DNA of 64,000 nt from an uncultured Gammaproteobacteria bacterium (GTDB lineage Bacteria > Pseudomonadota > Gammaproteobacteria > Nitrosococcales > Methylophagaceae), in NCBI GenBank assembly GCA_905479985.1, contig CAJQOM010000024.1, positions 1 to 64,000 on the forward strand, read 5' to 3'. A model generated the notes under the pieces. The model was not told where the DNA came from. It saw only the letters and a program-made list of their open reading frames with translations, and ran no database searches. The position numbers and the translations under genes are program-made. Of this stretch, positions 32,505-41,063 are shown piece by piece (the first letter of the stretch is position 1; every line of letters begins with the position of its first letter).

Positions 32505-35500
32505 CTAACCATACTTCATTTTAACAGCAGTAATCATCGGTGATGCGGCCAAGTCGGCTAATAAAGCATCTTCAGGCCGCACCTTCCAATCAGATCCCAA
32601 AGAAATTAAGGTTCTGGCATCTTGATTACGATAATCGACTTCAACCGGAATCAAACCATCTTTAAAAGGCATCATCGTTGTTTGTAAAAATGCTATCCAA
32701 GCCTGATCATCAGATACATTATCGACATGCACAACCAATGCTTTACCACACATCTCGCGTGCCCGTGCCACGTCATAAACCACTTCCGCCGTCGCGGCTA
32801 AACCACCGGTAAAATTATCTTGGCCAATTTTACCTTGAATCACCACCAACTTATCAGGTTGTAATAAGGCCTGATATTGCTCATACACTTCTGCAAATAT
32901 CCGTACTTCTAGCCTCGCCGTTCGGTCATCTAGCGTGATAAAAGCCATTCGGCCGCCATTTTTATTCTTCATCGTTCTAATAGCGACAATCAAACCCGCG
33001 GTAATCACCGGAATCTCATTACGTTGATAGCCTTTTGTTTCAGGTGCATCCAAATCGCTAATCCGCTTAGGAATAAAGCGCGCTAACTCATCGACATAAC
33101 GATCAATCGGATGACCACTGAGATACAAGCCCAAGGTTTCTTTTTCGGCAATCAACAGCTGTTCTTTTGACCATTCAGCCACATCAATCAAAGGTTCATC
33201 CTGCGCTTCTGTCGGTTCAGACACCATCAAACCAAACATATCATTTTGACCGCTATCCTGATCACGACGATGTTGTTCAGCAATATGTGTGGCCTTCGTC
33301 AAGCTGGCCTCCAAACTCGCTCGGTGCCCACCTAAATCATCTAAAGCACCTGACTTAACTAATGCATCCATCACCCGACGGTTAATCTTCTTCATATCAA
33401 CCCGACGACAAAAGTCATACAGACTACTGAATGCATCACCGGATTCGCGTTCTTCCACAATCCCCGCCAAAGCAGCCTCGCCGACCCCCTTAATCGCGCC
33501 CATGCCATATCGAACCGTCTTATCATCGGCCACGGTAAAACGAATTTTACTGTGATTGACATCAGGCGGTAACACGGTCAGATTCATATCGCGACATTCA
33601 TCGATCAAGCCGACAATCTTATCGGTATTATCCATATCAGCGGACAACACCGCAGCCATAAAGGCGGCCGGGTAGTGGGCTTTTAACCACGCCGTTTGGT
33701 ACGCCACCAAGGCATAAGCAGCAGAATGTGATTTATTAAAGCCGTACTCAGCAAACTTTTCCATCAAATCGAAGATAGGGCCTGCCGTCTTCTCATCAAT
33801 ACCGCGATTAGCTGCACCTTCAAGGAAAAATTGACGTTGTTGTGCCATTTCCTCGGCTTTTTTCTTACCCATCGCACGCCGAAGCATATCGGCACTACCT
33901 AAACTGTAGCCCGCCAGCACCTGCGCGATTTGCATAACCTGTTCTTGGTAAACAATAACCCCGTAAGTCGGCTTAAGAATGGGCTCTAAATCTGGGTGCG
34001 GGTAATCGACTTTCGCGCGACCATGCTTTCTGTTCACAAAGTCATCAACCATGCCTGACTGCAATGGTCCCGGCCGGAAAAGTGCCACCAAGGCCACGAT
34101 ATCTTCAAAGGTATCAGGTTGCAGGCGCTTAACCAGCTCCTTCATACCGCGCGACTCAAGCTGGAATACCGCCGTCGTCTCGCAACGTTTTAATAACTCA
34201 TAACTGGGTCGGTCATCTAAAGGGAGGTTGGTAATCTCAATCTTATCGATTTCTGCTTGCGGCAAAATGGCTTTAAGATTTTTAATCGTCCAATCAATGA
34301 TTGTCAGCGTCCGTAAACCTAAAAAGTCAAACTTCACTAAGCCCACACTTTCTACATCATCTTTATCGTATTGTGATACCAGACCGGCACCATTCTGCTC
34401 ACAATAAATCGGGGTATATTCCGTCAACGCCTTAGGTGCAATCACCACACCACCAGCATGCTTACCGACATTACGCGTCAAACCCTCTAATTGAAGGGCC
34501 AAATCAATCAGCGTCTTAACGTCCTCTTCTTTGTCGTAACGTTCTTGTAACAGCGGTTCTTGCTCTAACGCCTTGGTCAGCGTCATCTTCAACTCAAACG
34601 GCACCAACTTCGCTAAACCATCGACCAAACCATACGGAAAGCCAAGCACACGTCCGACATCTCGCAATACCGCTTTTGCCGCCATCGTGCCGTAGGTAAT
34701 AATCTGCGATACATGGTCACGGCCATAATGTTCTGAGACATACTCAATAACCCGATCACGCCCTTCCATACAGAAATCGACATCGAAATCCGGCAACGAT
34801 ACCCGCTCAGGGTTTAAGAACCGCTCAAACAACAAGTCGTATTGCAATGGATCAATATCAGTGATCTCAAGGGCATAAGCCACCAAAGAACCCGCACCTG
34901 ACCCGCGACCAGGCCCAACCGGCACACCGTTATTTTTTGCCCAGCGAATAAAATCGGCAACAATTAAGAAATAACCAGGAAAACCCATCTCATTGATAAC
35001 ATCAAGCTCAATTTTCAAACGATCATCATAGGCTGCACGTTGCTGTTCAAGATCAGCCGAATCAGGAAATATAACAGGTAAGCGTTTTTCTAAACCTTCG
35101 GCTGATTCTTGCGTTAAAAACTCAGCAATCGTCATGCCCTCAGGCACAGGAAAGTCAGGCAAGTAATGTTGGTCTAATATCAGTTCAACATTACACCGTT
35201 TCGCAATCTCAACCGTATTTTCAATTGCCTCAGGAATATCACTGAACAAAGCCACCATTTCTTCTGGCGAACGCAAATACTGTTCAGGAGAATAATGGCG
35301 CGGTCGTCTTGGGTCATCCAACAAACGACCATCACTAATACACACCTTGGCTTCATGCGCTTCAAATTGTTCGGGTGCTAAAAATCGCACCGCATTGGTC
35401 GCCACAACCGGTAAATCTGCTTTGGCTGCTAACGCTAAAGCGGCGTCTATATAACGCTCATCATCTTCTCGGCCTGTCCGCATCAACTCCAGATAAAAGC

Positions 35501-35990
35501 GATCAGGAAATAATTTTTTCCAACTCTTGACGACAGATTCAACTTCTTCTTTTTGGTTATTTAACAAACCTTTAGAAAGTAAACCTTCACGACTAGATGA
35601 AATACAAATCAGGCCTTCTGTTTGTCCTTCCAACCAATCAAGATCAAGCATCGGCACGCCCAAATGCTGGCCTTCGATATACGCCCGAGACAGTAACCGC
35701 GACAGATTGTGATAGCCCACCATATTCTGACACAACACAATAAACCGGCTATTACCTTTCGCATCCGCTTCATCTCTCAGCCGAAGATCGGCCCCTAAAA
35801 TAGGTTTAATCCCCGCCTTAATAGCGGCACTATAAAACTTCACCGCCGCAAAGAAATTATGCTGATCCGTTAAGGCCACCGCAGGCATGCCCGCATCTAC
35901 CGCAGCGGAAATTAATGGCTTAATGCGTACTAAACCATCGATTAAGGAATAGTCACTATGAATATTTAAATGAACAAACTGTGCAGTCAT
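32505..35990 (-). CDS. dnaE: DNA polymerase III alpha subunit
   Basis: The replicative polymerase, 1161 residues, full length. An N-terminal PHP domain begins FVHLNIHSDYSLIDG; the palm carries the catalytic acid pair in LPDFDVDFCMEGRD near residue 400 and GPGRGSGAGS just before. Fingers, a helix-hairpin-helix region, an OB fold (about 980-1060) and the C-terminal tau-binding part follow. It starts 29 bases after the mechanosensitive channel gene. Confidence 0.97.
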   Translation of the reverse strand: MTAQFVHLNIHSDYSLIDGLVRIKPLISAAVDAGMPAVALTDQHNFFAAVKFYSAAIKAGIKPILGADLRLRDEADAKGNSRFIVLCQNMVGYHNLSRLLSRAYIEGQHLGVPMLDLDWLEGQTEGLICISSSREGLLSKGLLNNQKEEVESVVKSWKKLFPDRFYLELMRTGREDDERYIDAALALAAKADLPVVATNAVRFLAPEQFEAHEAKVCISDGRLLDDPRRPRHYSPEQYLRSPEEMVALFSDIPEAIENTVEIAKRCNVELILDQHYLPDFPVPEGMTIAEFLTQESAEGLEKRLPVIFPDSADLEQQRAAYDDRLKIELDVINEMGFPGYFLIVADFIRWAKNNGVPVGPGRGSGAGSLVAYALEITDIDPLQYDLLFERFLNPERVSLPDFDVDFCMEGRDRVIEYVSEHYGRDHVSQIITYGTMAAKAVLRDVGRVLGFPYGLVDGLAKLVPFELKMTLTKALEQEPLLQERYDKEEDVKTLIDLALQLEGLTRNVGKHAGGVVIAPKALTEYTPIYCEQNGAGLVSQYDKDDVESVGLVKFDFLGLRTLTIIDWTIKNLKAILPQAEIDKIEITNLPLDDRPSYELLKRCETTAVFQLESRGMKELVKRLQPDTFEDIVALVALFRPGPLQSGMVDDFVNRKHGRAKVDYPHPDLEPILKPTYGVIVYQEQVMQIAQVLAGYSLGSADMLRRAMGKKKAEEMAQQRQFFLEGAANRGIDEKTAGPIFDLMEKFAEYGFNKSHSAAYALVAYQTAWLKAHYPAAFMAAVLSADMDNTDKIVGLIDECRDMNLTVLPPDVNHSKIRFTVADDKTVRYGMGAIKGVGEAALAGIVEERESGDAFSSLYDFCRRVDMKKINRRVMDALVKSGALDDLGGHRASLEASLTKATHIAEQHRRDQDSGQNDMFGLMVSEPTEAQDEPLIDVAEWSKEQLLIAEKETLGLYLSGHPIDRYVDELARFIPKRISDLDAPETKGYQRNEIPVITAGLIVAIRTMKNKNGGRMAFITLDDRTARLEVRIFAEVYEQYQALLQPDKLVVIQGKIGQDNFTGGLAATAEVVYDVARAREMCGKALVVHVDNVSDDQAWIAFLQTTMMPFKDGLIPVEVDYRNQDARTLISLGSDWKVRPEDALLADLAASPMITAVKMKYG

Positions 35991-36019
35991 AAAACCGACT
36001 TAATCCAAATAAACAACAT

Positions 36020-37756
36020 TTAAGGAAACCTGACCGGACCAGGCTTCGTATCGAGACCTGTTGTCGCTTCGACAATCGACTGTGCTTCTTGTCTGCCAAT
36101 TTCAAAAGCATCTGCCTCAGACATAGCCGGACTAAACTGTCTTGTCACACTCTCTACTGCAGCTTGATCTTGTTTGAGATAAAGCGTCTGGGTCGGATAA
36201 GCAAACTCAACCTCTAACTGTTTCGCCAGACGCAGAATATCAAGTAAGAAACGATGCCGTTCTCTTAACTCCGTATTCCAATCTGGCGTTTCCCAAAACA
36301 CATAAACCAAAATATCCAAAGACGCCGCATTGTATTGATTAAAGTAGACCTGATAATAGTCTTTACGCATGTATGGGTGTAGACCAATCAGGACGCGAAT
36401 CCCTTCACAAAACGCATCAATTTTCTCTGGTGGCGTATCATAAGTCAGTCCCAACATCGACTTCATCCGTCGATAACGCCGCGCGCCCATATTATCAATT
36501 TTTGTCGTCGTTAAAATTGCATTAGGTAAGGTTATCAATGAATTATAGAATGTTCTTATCCTAGTACTTCTAAAGCCAACGGCTTCCACTGATCCCTCTA
36601 CATCACCAATGACCACCCAATCACCAATCTGAAAAGGTCGATCAAGTAATACGGTTAATGAACCGAAGAAATTACCCAGTAAATCTTTTGCTGCCAGAGC
36701 AAAGGCTAAGCCGCCAATACCTAATCCTGCCAACAAACTCGTGACATCAATATTCAAATTATCAGCAGAGAAAATAATGCCCATCACAACGACAAACACT
36801 TTCAGACTTTTAGTCACCATCGGCACTAATAAGTCATCAAAGCGATTAGCTGTTGCCAACGCTTTACGCATTAATAAGGCATTGATAATATCAACCAGCC
36901 TAAAAGCACTCCACACGGCAGACAAACTCACCAGTAACTTCACGGCTACCGACAAAATTACCTGTGCAGTATCTGGCAAACCTAATAAGCCTAATAAGAA
37001 CCACCAAATCATGGCCATCGCCATTAATCCTAACGGCCTCAAGATAGCGTCTTCAACGCCATTAAAAGCCGTATGATTGACCTTCCAGCGTTTTACATTT
37101 TTTGATAAAAACCAAGCCACCAATTTATCAGCAATAAAGCCGACAATGACAACAAAGAAAATACCCAACCACTGCCAATATTCAAGCAAAAACCCACCTT
37201 TCAATACATCAGGCAATTTTGATCTTAAATGAATATAAAAAGGCAACGCGACTTGGGGATCTTGGCTACCATTTTTCGTTGGTGTTTCTAATAGCCCTTC
37301 CACAATCTCTGGCAAAGCACGTAAAGATTGTTGGCTGAACAACCAACGACCATCGGCTTGTTTTACAATATTCACATCACCTTGTGCATACGTTCCAAAG
37401 ACATACTTATCACTTTTAGGCTGACGCGGAATTTGGCTCAGCGCCACCGCTTTACTGCGTTCCATGACCGATAACAACATCGTTGCTAACGCTTTGCCTT
37501 TCTCTTGTTGTATCACCGCGGGTAAATAACTTAAATCCAACGTTGAAATCGCAATATCAACTTGATCTTTCTCGCCTTGAGACACCGCCGTCATTGCATT
37601 CATAAACGTCTGCATGGTAGCCCGAGCATCCAATAATGTCTCTGGCACCTCGACAGCAACAGCGTCAGCGCCGCCAGCACCATTTTCGGCATACAAAACT
37701 GGCTGGAAAGCCAATAGACTCAATAATAAGATAAATCGCATCAACATTTTTATCAC
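36020..37756 (-). CDS. MscS-family mechanosensitive channel with periplasmic domain
   Basis: A 578-residue channel with a signal peptide (cleavage near LYA at 23), a periplasmic domain of about 160 residues, three or four membrane helices before the pore, and the MscS pore helix and beta domain ([23 protein letters not shown], then RPFQIGDWV). Such channels open under membrane tension to release solutes after hypo-osmotic shock. The extra periplasmic domain sets it apart from the short E. coli MscS. Its ATG overlaps the nagZ stop by four bases, so they are co-translated; a link between wall recycling and turgor is only inference. Confidence 0.88.
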   Translation of the reverse strand: MIKMLMRFILLLSLLAFQPVLYAENGAGGADAVAVEVPETLLDARATMQTFMNAMTAVSQGEKDQVDIAISTLDLSYLPAVIQQEKGKALATMLLSVMERSKAVALSQIPRQPKSDKYVFGTYAQGDVNIVKQADGRWLFSQQSLRALPEIVEGLLETPTKNGSQDPQVALPFYIHLRSKLPDVLKGGFLLEYWQWLGIFFVVIVGFIADKLVAWFLSKNVKRWKVNHTAFNGVEDAILRPLGLMAMAMIWWFLLGLLGLPDTAQVILSVAVKLLVSLSAVWSAFRLVDIINALLMRKALATANRFDDLLVPMVTKSLKVFVVVMGIIFSADNLNIDVTSLLAGLGIGGLAFALAAKDLLGNFFGSLTVLLDRPFQIGDWVVIGDVEGSVEAVGFRSTRIRTFYNSLITLPNAILTTTKIDNMGARRYRRMKSMLGLTYDTPPEKIDAFCEGIRVLIGLHPYMRKDYYQVYFNQYNAASLDILVYVFWETPDWNTELRERHRFLLDILRLAKQLEVEFAYPTQTLYLKQDQAAVESVTRQFSPAMSEADAFEIGRQEAQSIVEATTGLDTKPGPVRFP

Positions 37757-38802
37757 GCTAAATTAAACTCCAACTCAGGATCAGGCGCATAACCCAACAC
37801 GGTCTGCACCGCTGTTTTCCACTCTTCACTCGCCATCAATGTGTCACGTTGCAAGCCATGACGACCATGCAGGCGAATCAAACGCATATGTCGTAAAGGA
37901 TCCGGCTCAATTTTCAAGCCATCAATGACCTGCACTACGCTATCCGGTTTATTACACACCAACACCATGTCACAACCCGCTGACAACGCCGCTTCGGCAC
38001 GCGCGACACTATCGCCCATTACTGCTGCACCTGCCATACTCAAATCATCACTCAATACCGCACCTTGAAACCCTAACCGTTCTCGTAATACTTCCTGAAT
38101 CCAAAACGGTGAAAATCCCGCCGGTAAACTATCACTTTTTTCATACACAATATGGGCAGGCATAATGCCCGCCAATGCGCTATTACATAACTGTCTAAAC
38201 GGCAACATATCGGCTTGAAGCATATCCTCAAAATGACGAGTATCCGTCGGCAAACCAAGATGAGAATCCACTTCCACTGCACCATGACCTGGAAAATGTT
38301 TACCAACCGCCGGCATCCATGCCCGCTTCATACCTTGAATATAAGCCCTTGCAACCGCCGTCACCGTCTCAGGATCACGGTGGAAGGATCGGTCACCAAT
38401 CACCTCACTAACGCCATAATCCAAATCAAGTACCGGTGCAAAACTAAAGTCCACGCCAACAGCGCGTAATTCAGCCGCCATTAACCAGCCTGTCATTTCA
38501 GCACGCGATAATGTTAATTCTTGCTGGCGTTCATAACCTTGGCCCAATACGCCCACAGGCGGTAGCCGTGTAAAACCATGACGAAAACGTTGTACCCGGC
38601 CCCCTTCATGATCAACTGAAATTAATAAATGGGGATCACGTAACGCACGAATGCGAGTTGTAAGTTGTATGATTTGTTCTGGCGATTCATAATTACGACT
38701 GAATAAAATCACCCCGCCAACTAAAGGATGCTGCAATATCTCAGCTTCTTCTTCGCTCAGTGTTAAACCGATCAAATCGACCATTAATGGGCCTAATGTC
38801 AT
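37753..38802 (-). CDS. nagZ: beta-N-acetylglucosaminidase NagZ
   Basis: A 349-residue cytoplasmic glycoside hydrolase family 3 enzyme that removes GlcNAc from anhydromuropeptides in peptidoglycan recycling. The GH3 core MVDLIGLTL at the N-terminus, [14 protein letters not shown] with the catalytic histidine and aspartate, and the nucleophile segment [11 protein letters not shown] are all present. Single-domain length and lack of a signal peptide match NagZ. It acts on the same intermediates as AmpD, encoded about 17 kb away. Confidence 0.95.
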   Translation of the reverse strand: MTLGPLMVDLIGLTLSEEEAEILQHPLVGGVILFSRNYESPEQIIQLTTRIRALRDPHLLISVDHEGGRVQRFRHGFTRLPPVGVLGQGYERQQELTLSRAEMTGWLMAAELRAVGVDFSFAPVLDLDYGVSEVIGDRSFHRDPETVTAVARAYIQGMKRAWMPAVGKHFPGHGAVEVDSHLGLPTDTRHFEDMLQADMLPFRQLCNSALAGIMPAHIVYEKSDSLPAGFSPFWIQEVLRERLGFQGAVLSDDLSMAGAAVMGDSVARAEAALSAGCDMVLVCNKPDSVVQVIDGLKIEPDPLRHMRLIRLHGRHGLQRDTLMASEEWKTAVQTVLGYAPDPELEFNLA

Positions 38803-38813
38803 ACACCCTCACT

Positions 38814-39302
38814 CTATTCTTGAATCAACACCTGTGTACCGACTTGAACTAACTCAAAAAACGGCAACAAATCCCGATTATGCATTCGAATACACCCATG
38901 AGATAACGGTTCACCCATCGGTAAACTATCAGGACAACCATGGATATAAATATAACGTTGCATTGTATCAACATTTGCCAATCGATTGCGGCCAACTTCC
39001 AAGCCACTGAGCCATAAAATACGGGTTAATATCCAATCTCGTTCAGGGAACTGTGCCGACAAGGCTTCTGTATAACATTCACCTGTAGGCCGGCGGCCAA
39101 CAAAGATTGTATTGTCTGGCAAGCCAGCACCAATACGAGCTCTAATCTGATGTAGCCCTCTTGGCGTACACTCACTGTCCTTTGTTTCCCCCGCCCCATT
39201 CCTAGCCGTCGACACATTGGCTTCAAACACACACGTATTGTCCTTACCATAAGATAAGACGCGGCAAACTTGCTTAGAAAGAGAAATTTCAACCCGTAAC
39301 AT
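38814..39302 (-). CDS. YkuD-family L,D-transpeptidase
   Basis: An L,D-transpeptidase catalytic domain with the signature HG-x-PDSLPMGEPLSHGCIRM, in which the histidines and cysteine form the active site. These enzymes make 3-3 crosslinks or trim peptidoglycan; this short family lacks LysM or other wall-binding modules. The start MLRVEISLS at 39302 (162 residues) fits the family N-terminus; a TTG at 39395 would add 31 residues of unlikely sequence, and neither has a strong Shine-Dalgarno sequence. No signal peptide is visible. It lies 11 bases upstream of nagZ on the same strand, so both act on murein material, perhaps in recycling. Confidence 0.85.
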   Translation of the reverse strand: MLRVEISLSKQVCRVLSYGKDNTCVFEANVSTARNGAGETKDSECTPRGLHQIRARIGAGLPDNTIFVGRRPTGECYTEALSAQFPERDWILTRILWLSGLEVGRNRLANVDTMQRYIYIHGCPDSLPMGEPLSHGCIRMHNRDLLPFFELVQVGTQVLIQE

Positions 39303-39446
39303 TAAATCATTTGTTTTATCATAAAAGCCATCATCATCGGCAGTATACACATCGCCACAGACAACTTGGCTGTTTGTTGTTAAACAAACAACCAAGTCAT
39401 GTATAGGACCCTTTTAGTTTTAAACCTGCAGTAACTTTAAAATCGG

Positions 39447-39833
39447 CTATCCTGCAATATGGTGATGATCCTGCGATAAATCTGGCACACGTTCCGTCAC
39501 AGCCACAACCAGTAAAATACCTAAGCCCATCACAATGTAATATGCCATCGCCACACCGGTAAACCCAAAAATAAATGGCCAGATAACAAAAACAACACCT
39601 GCAGAGGCATCAAGCCCTAAATGGACTTTTAATGGAATCATTTTGCTAATGCTAAATGCGTAGTCTGTTAATAGGCTATAGCCTATCAACACAGCCCCAG
39701 CAACCACTGATAACCAGTAAGCAAAGGGAGACACTTCATTCAGCTTTAAAATGGCGGGCGCCACTAATAAAACAAAAGCCGCGGTGTAATCTAAGATGCC
39801 ATGAATCGCGGGCGTTAAAAATCGAATGTTCAT
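39447..39833 (-). CDS. small four-helix membrane protein (SPW-repeat-like)
   Basis: A 128-residue integral membrane protein with four hydrophobic helices (about 10-28, 36-55, 67-90, 93-113) and a His-rich tail. The repeated pattern of the two halves and the SPFAYW segment resemble SPW-repeat proteins, but the match is loose. AGGAGGG seven bases before the ATG at 39833 fixes the start. No function is known to me. Neighbours give no clear clue. Confidence 0.7.
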   Translation of the reverse strand: MNIRFLTPAIHGILDYTAAFVLLVAPAILKLNEVSPFAYWLSVVAGAVLIGYSLLTDYAFSISKMIPLKVHLGLDASAGVVFVIWPFIFGFTGVAMAYYIVMGLGILLVVAVTERVPDLSQDHHHIAG

Positions 39834-39935
39834 ACGACTACCCTCCTTAGAATGTTGAGATAGCATAATCACGCGTACAAGCGAATATTATGCCTACATA
39901 TATAGACATCTACTCCGCGTAGAGGGTTCAAAATA

Positions 39936-40916
39936 TTACGAGTCGAACTGTTTATTAAAAAACGTCGTTAATCGCTTTTCTATCCAATATTTAGCCGTAA
40001 AAGGCGTCTTACCATAGACAAACCCAACATGCCCGCCACTTTCTGTTAATTCCAAAGTGACATTAGGAGATAAATCAGCTTCCGTCGGTATCGCCTGTTC
40101 TGTCATAAAAGGATCATTCTGACTATGCAAAATATAGGTCGGTATCGCGATCTTTTTCAGCAAAGGCTTTGAACTAGAACGCGCATAATAATCCTCCGCA
40201 TCTACAAAACCATGTAATGGTGCGGTCACCTTATCGTCAAAGTCATAAATCGTGTTGGCTGACTTAATGGTGTCGACACTAACCGGTGAAGGCATTGTCT
40301 TGAATTTATCCAATAATTTATTTTGTACAGAGCGACATAAATGGCCTTGATAGACCTTGGCAAAGCCCTTACCCAAATGTCTCGCTGTATTGGCTAACTC
40401 AAAGGGGACAGAAACCGCCATCGCAGCGGTTAACAGGCTATCGTCACCCTCTTCCCCTAAATACTTCAGCAAAGCATTTCCCCCCAAGGAAACGCCCATT
40501 GCCCCCAAAAGCCTATCAGGGAAACGTGCATGTAAAGTTCGGATGAGAAAATCAATATCTTGGCTATCACCGGAATGATAGCTCCGTGCTAGCCGGTTAT
40601 GGGCTTTGCCACAGCCTCTAAAGTGCATCAACACCCCTTGCCAGCCATTTTGCTCAATGGTTTTAAGTATGCCTTTGGCGTAAGCCGACTCTATAGAACC
40701 TTCCAAACCATGAAACAACATGATGATTGGGCCAGAATCACGGTCTTGTGTCCAAGCTAACTCCACGAAATCGCCATCGGGCAGCTCCAATACTTCTTCC
40801 GTCAATGTGAGTGAAACTTGCCTTCTAAACAGGGTTGGGAATAACGTTTGGCTATGCCTTTCGGGTAACCAATAGGCTGTTTTAAACTCACTGTCAATGA
40901 TTGTTCCCTGGGTCAT
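39936..40916 (-). CDS. YheT-family alpha/beta hydrolase
   Basis: A 326-residue alpha/beta hydrolase of the YheT/ABHD1-3 group. The oxyanion region LFHGLEGSIES, the HFRGCG segment, the nucleophile elbow GVSLGGN, the acid in HSQNDPF and the histidine in ESGGHVGF are visible in the right order. Bacterial members are thought to be esterases, but no substrate is firmly known. It is a single gene, divergent from the GGDEF-EAL gene. Confidence 0.88.
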   Translation of the reverse strand: MTQGTIIDSEFKTAYWLPERHSQTLFPTLFRRQVSLTLTEEVLELPDGDFVELAWTQDRDSGPIIMLFHGLEGSIESAYAKGILKTIEQNGWQGVLMHFRGCGKAHNRLARSYHSGDSQDIDFLIRTLHARFPDRLLGAMGVSLGGNALLKYLGEEGDDSLLTAAMAVSVPFELANTARHLGKGFAKVYQGHLCRSVQNKLLDKFKTMPSPVSVDTIKSANTIYDFDDKVTAPLHGFVDAEDYYARSSSKPLLKKIAIPTYILHSQNDPFMTEQAIPTEADLSPNVTLELTESGGHVGFVYGKTPFTAKYWIEKRLTTFFNKQFDS

Positions 40917-41063
40917 AAGCTAATATCACATAATCCAAAATAATTAAAAGAATGCAAACTGAGTCTCAGTACGCGTCAATCATTCATTGCTAGTTAAGGC
41001 AATAGCCACTACTCTGATCATTCATAAAATGATAAATAACACCGGACGGACCTGGAATAAATT

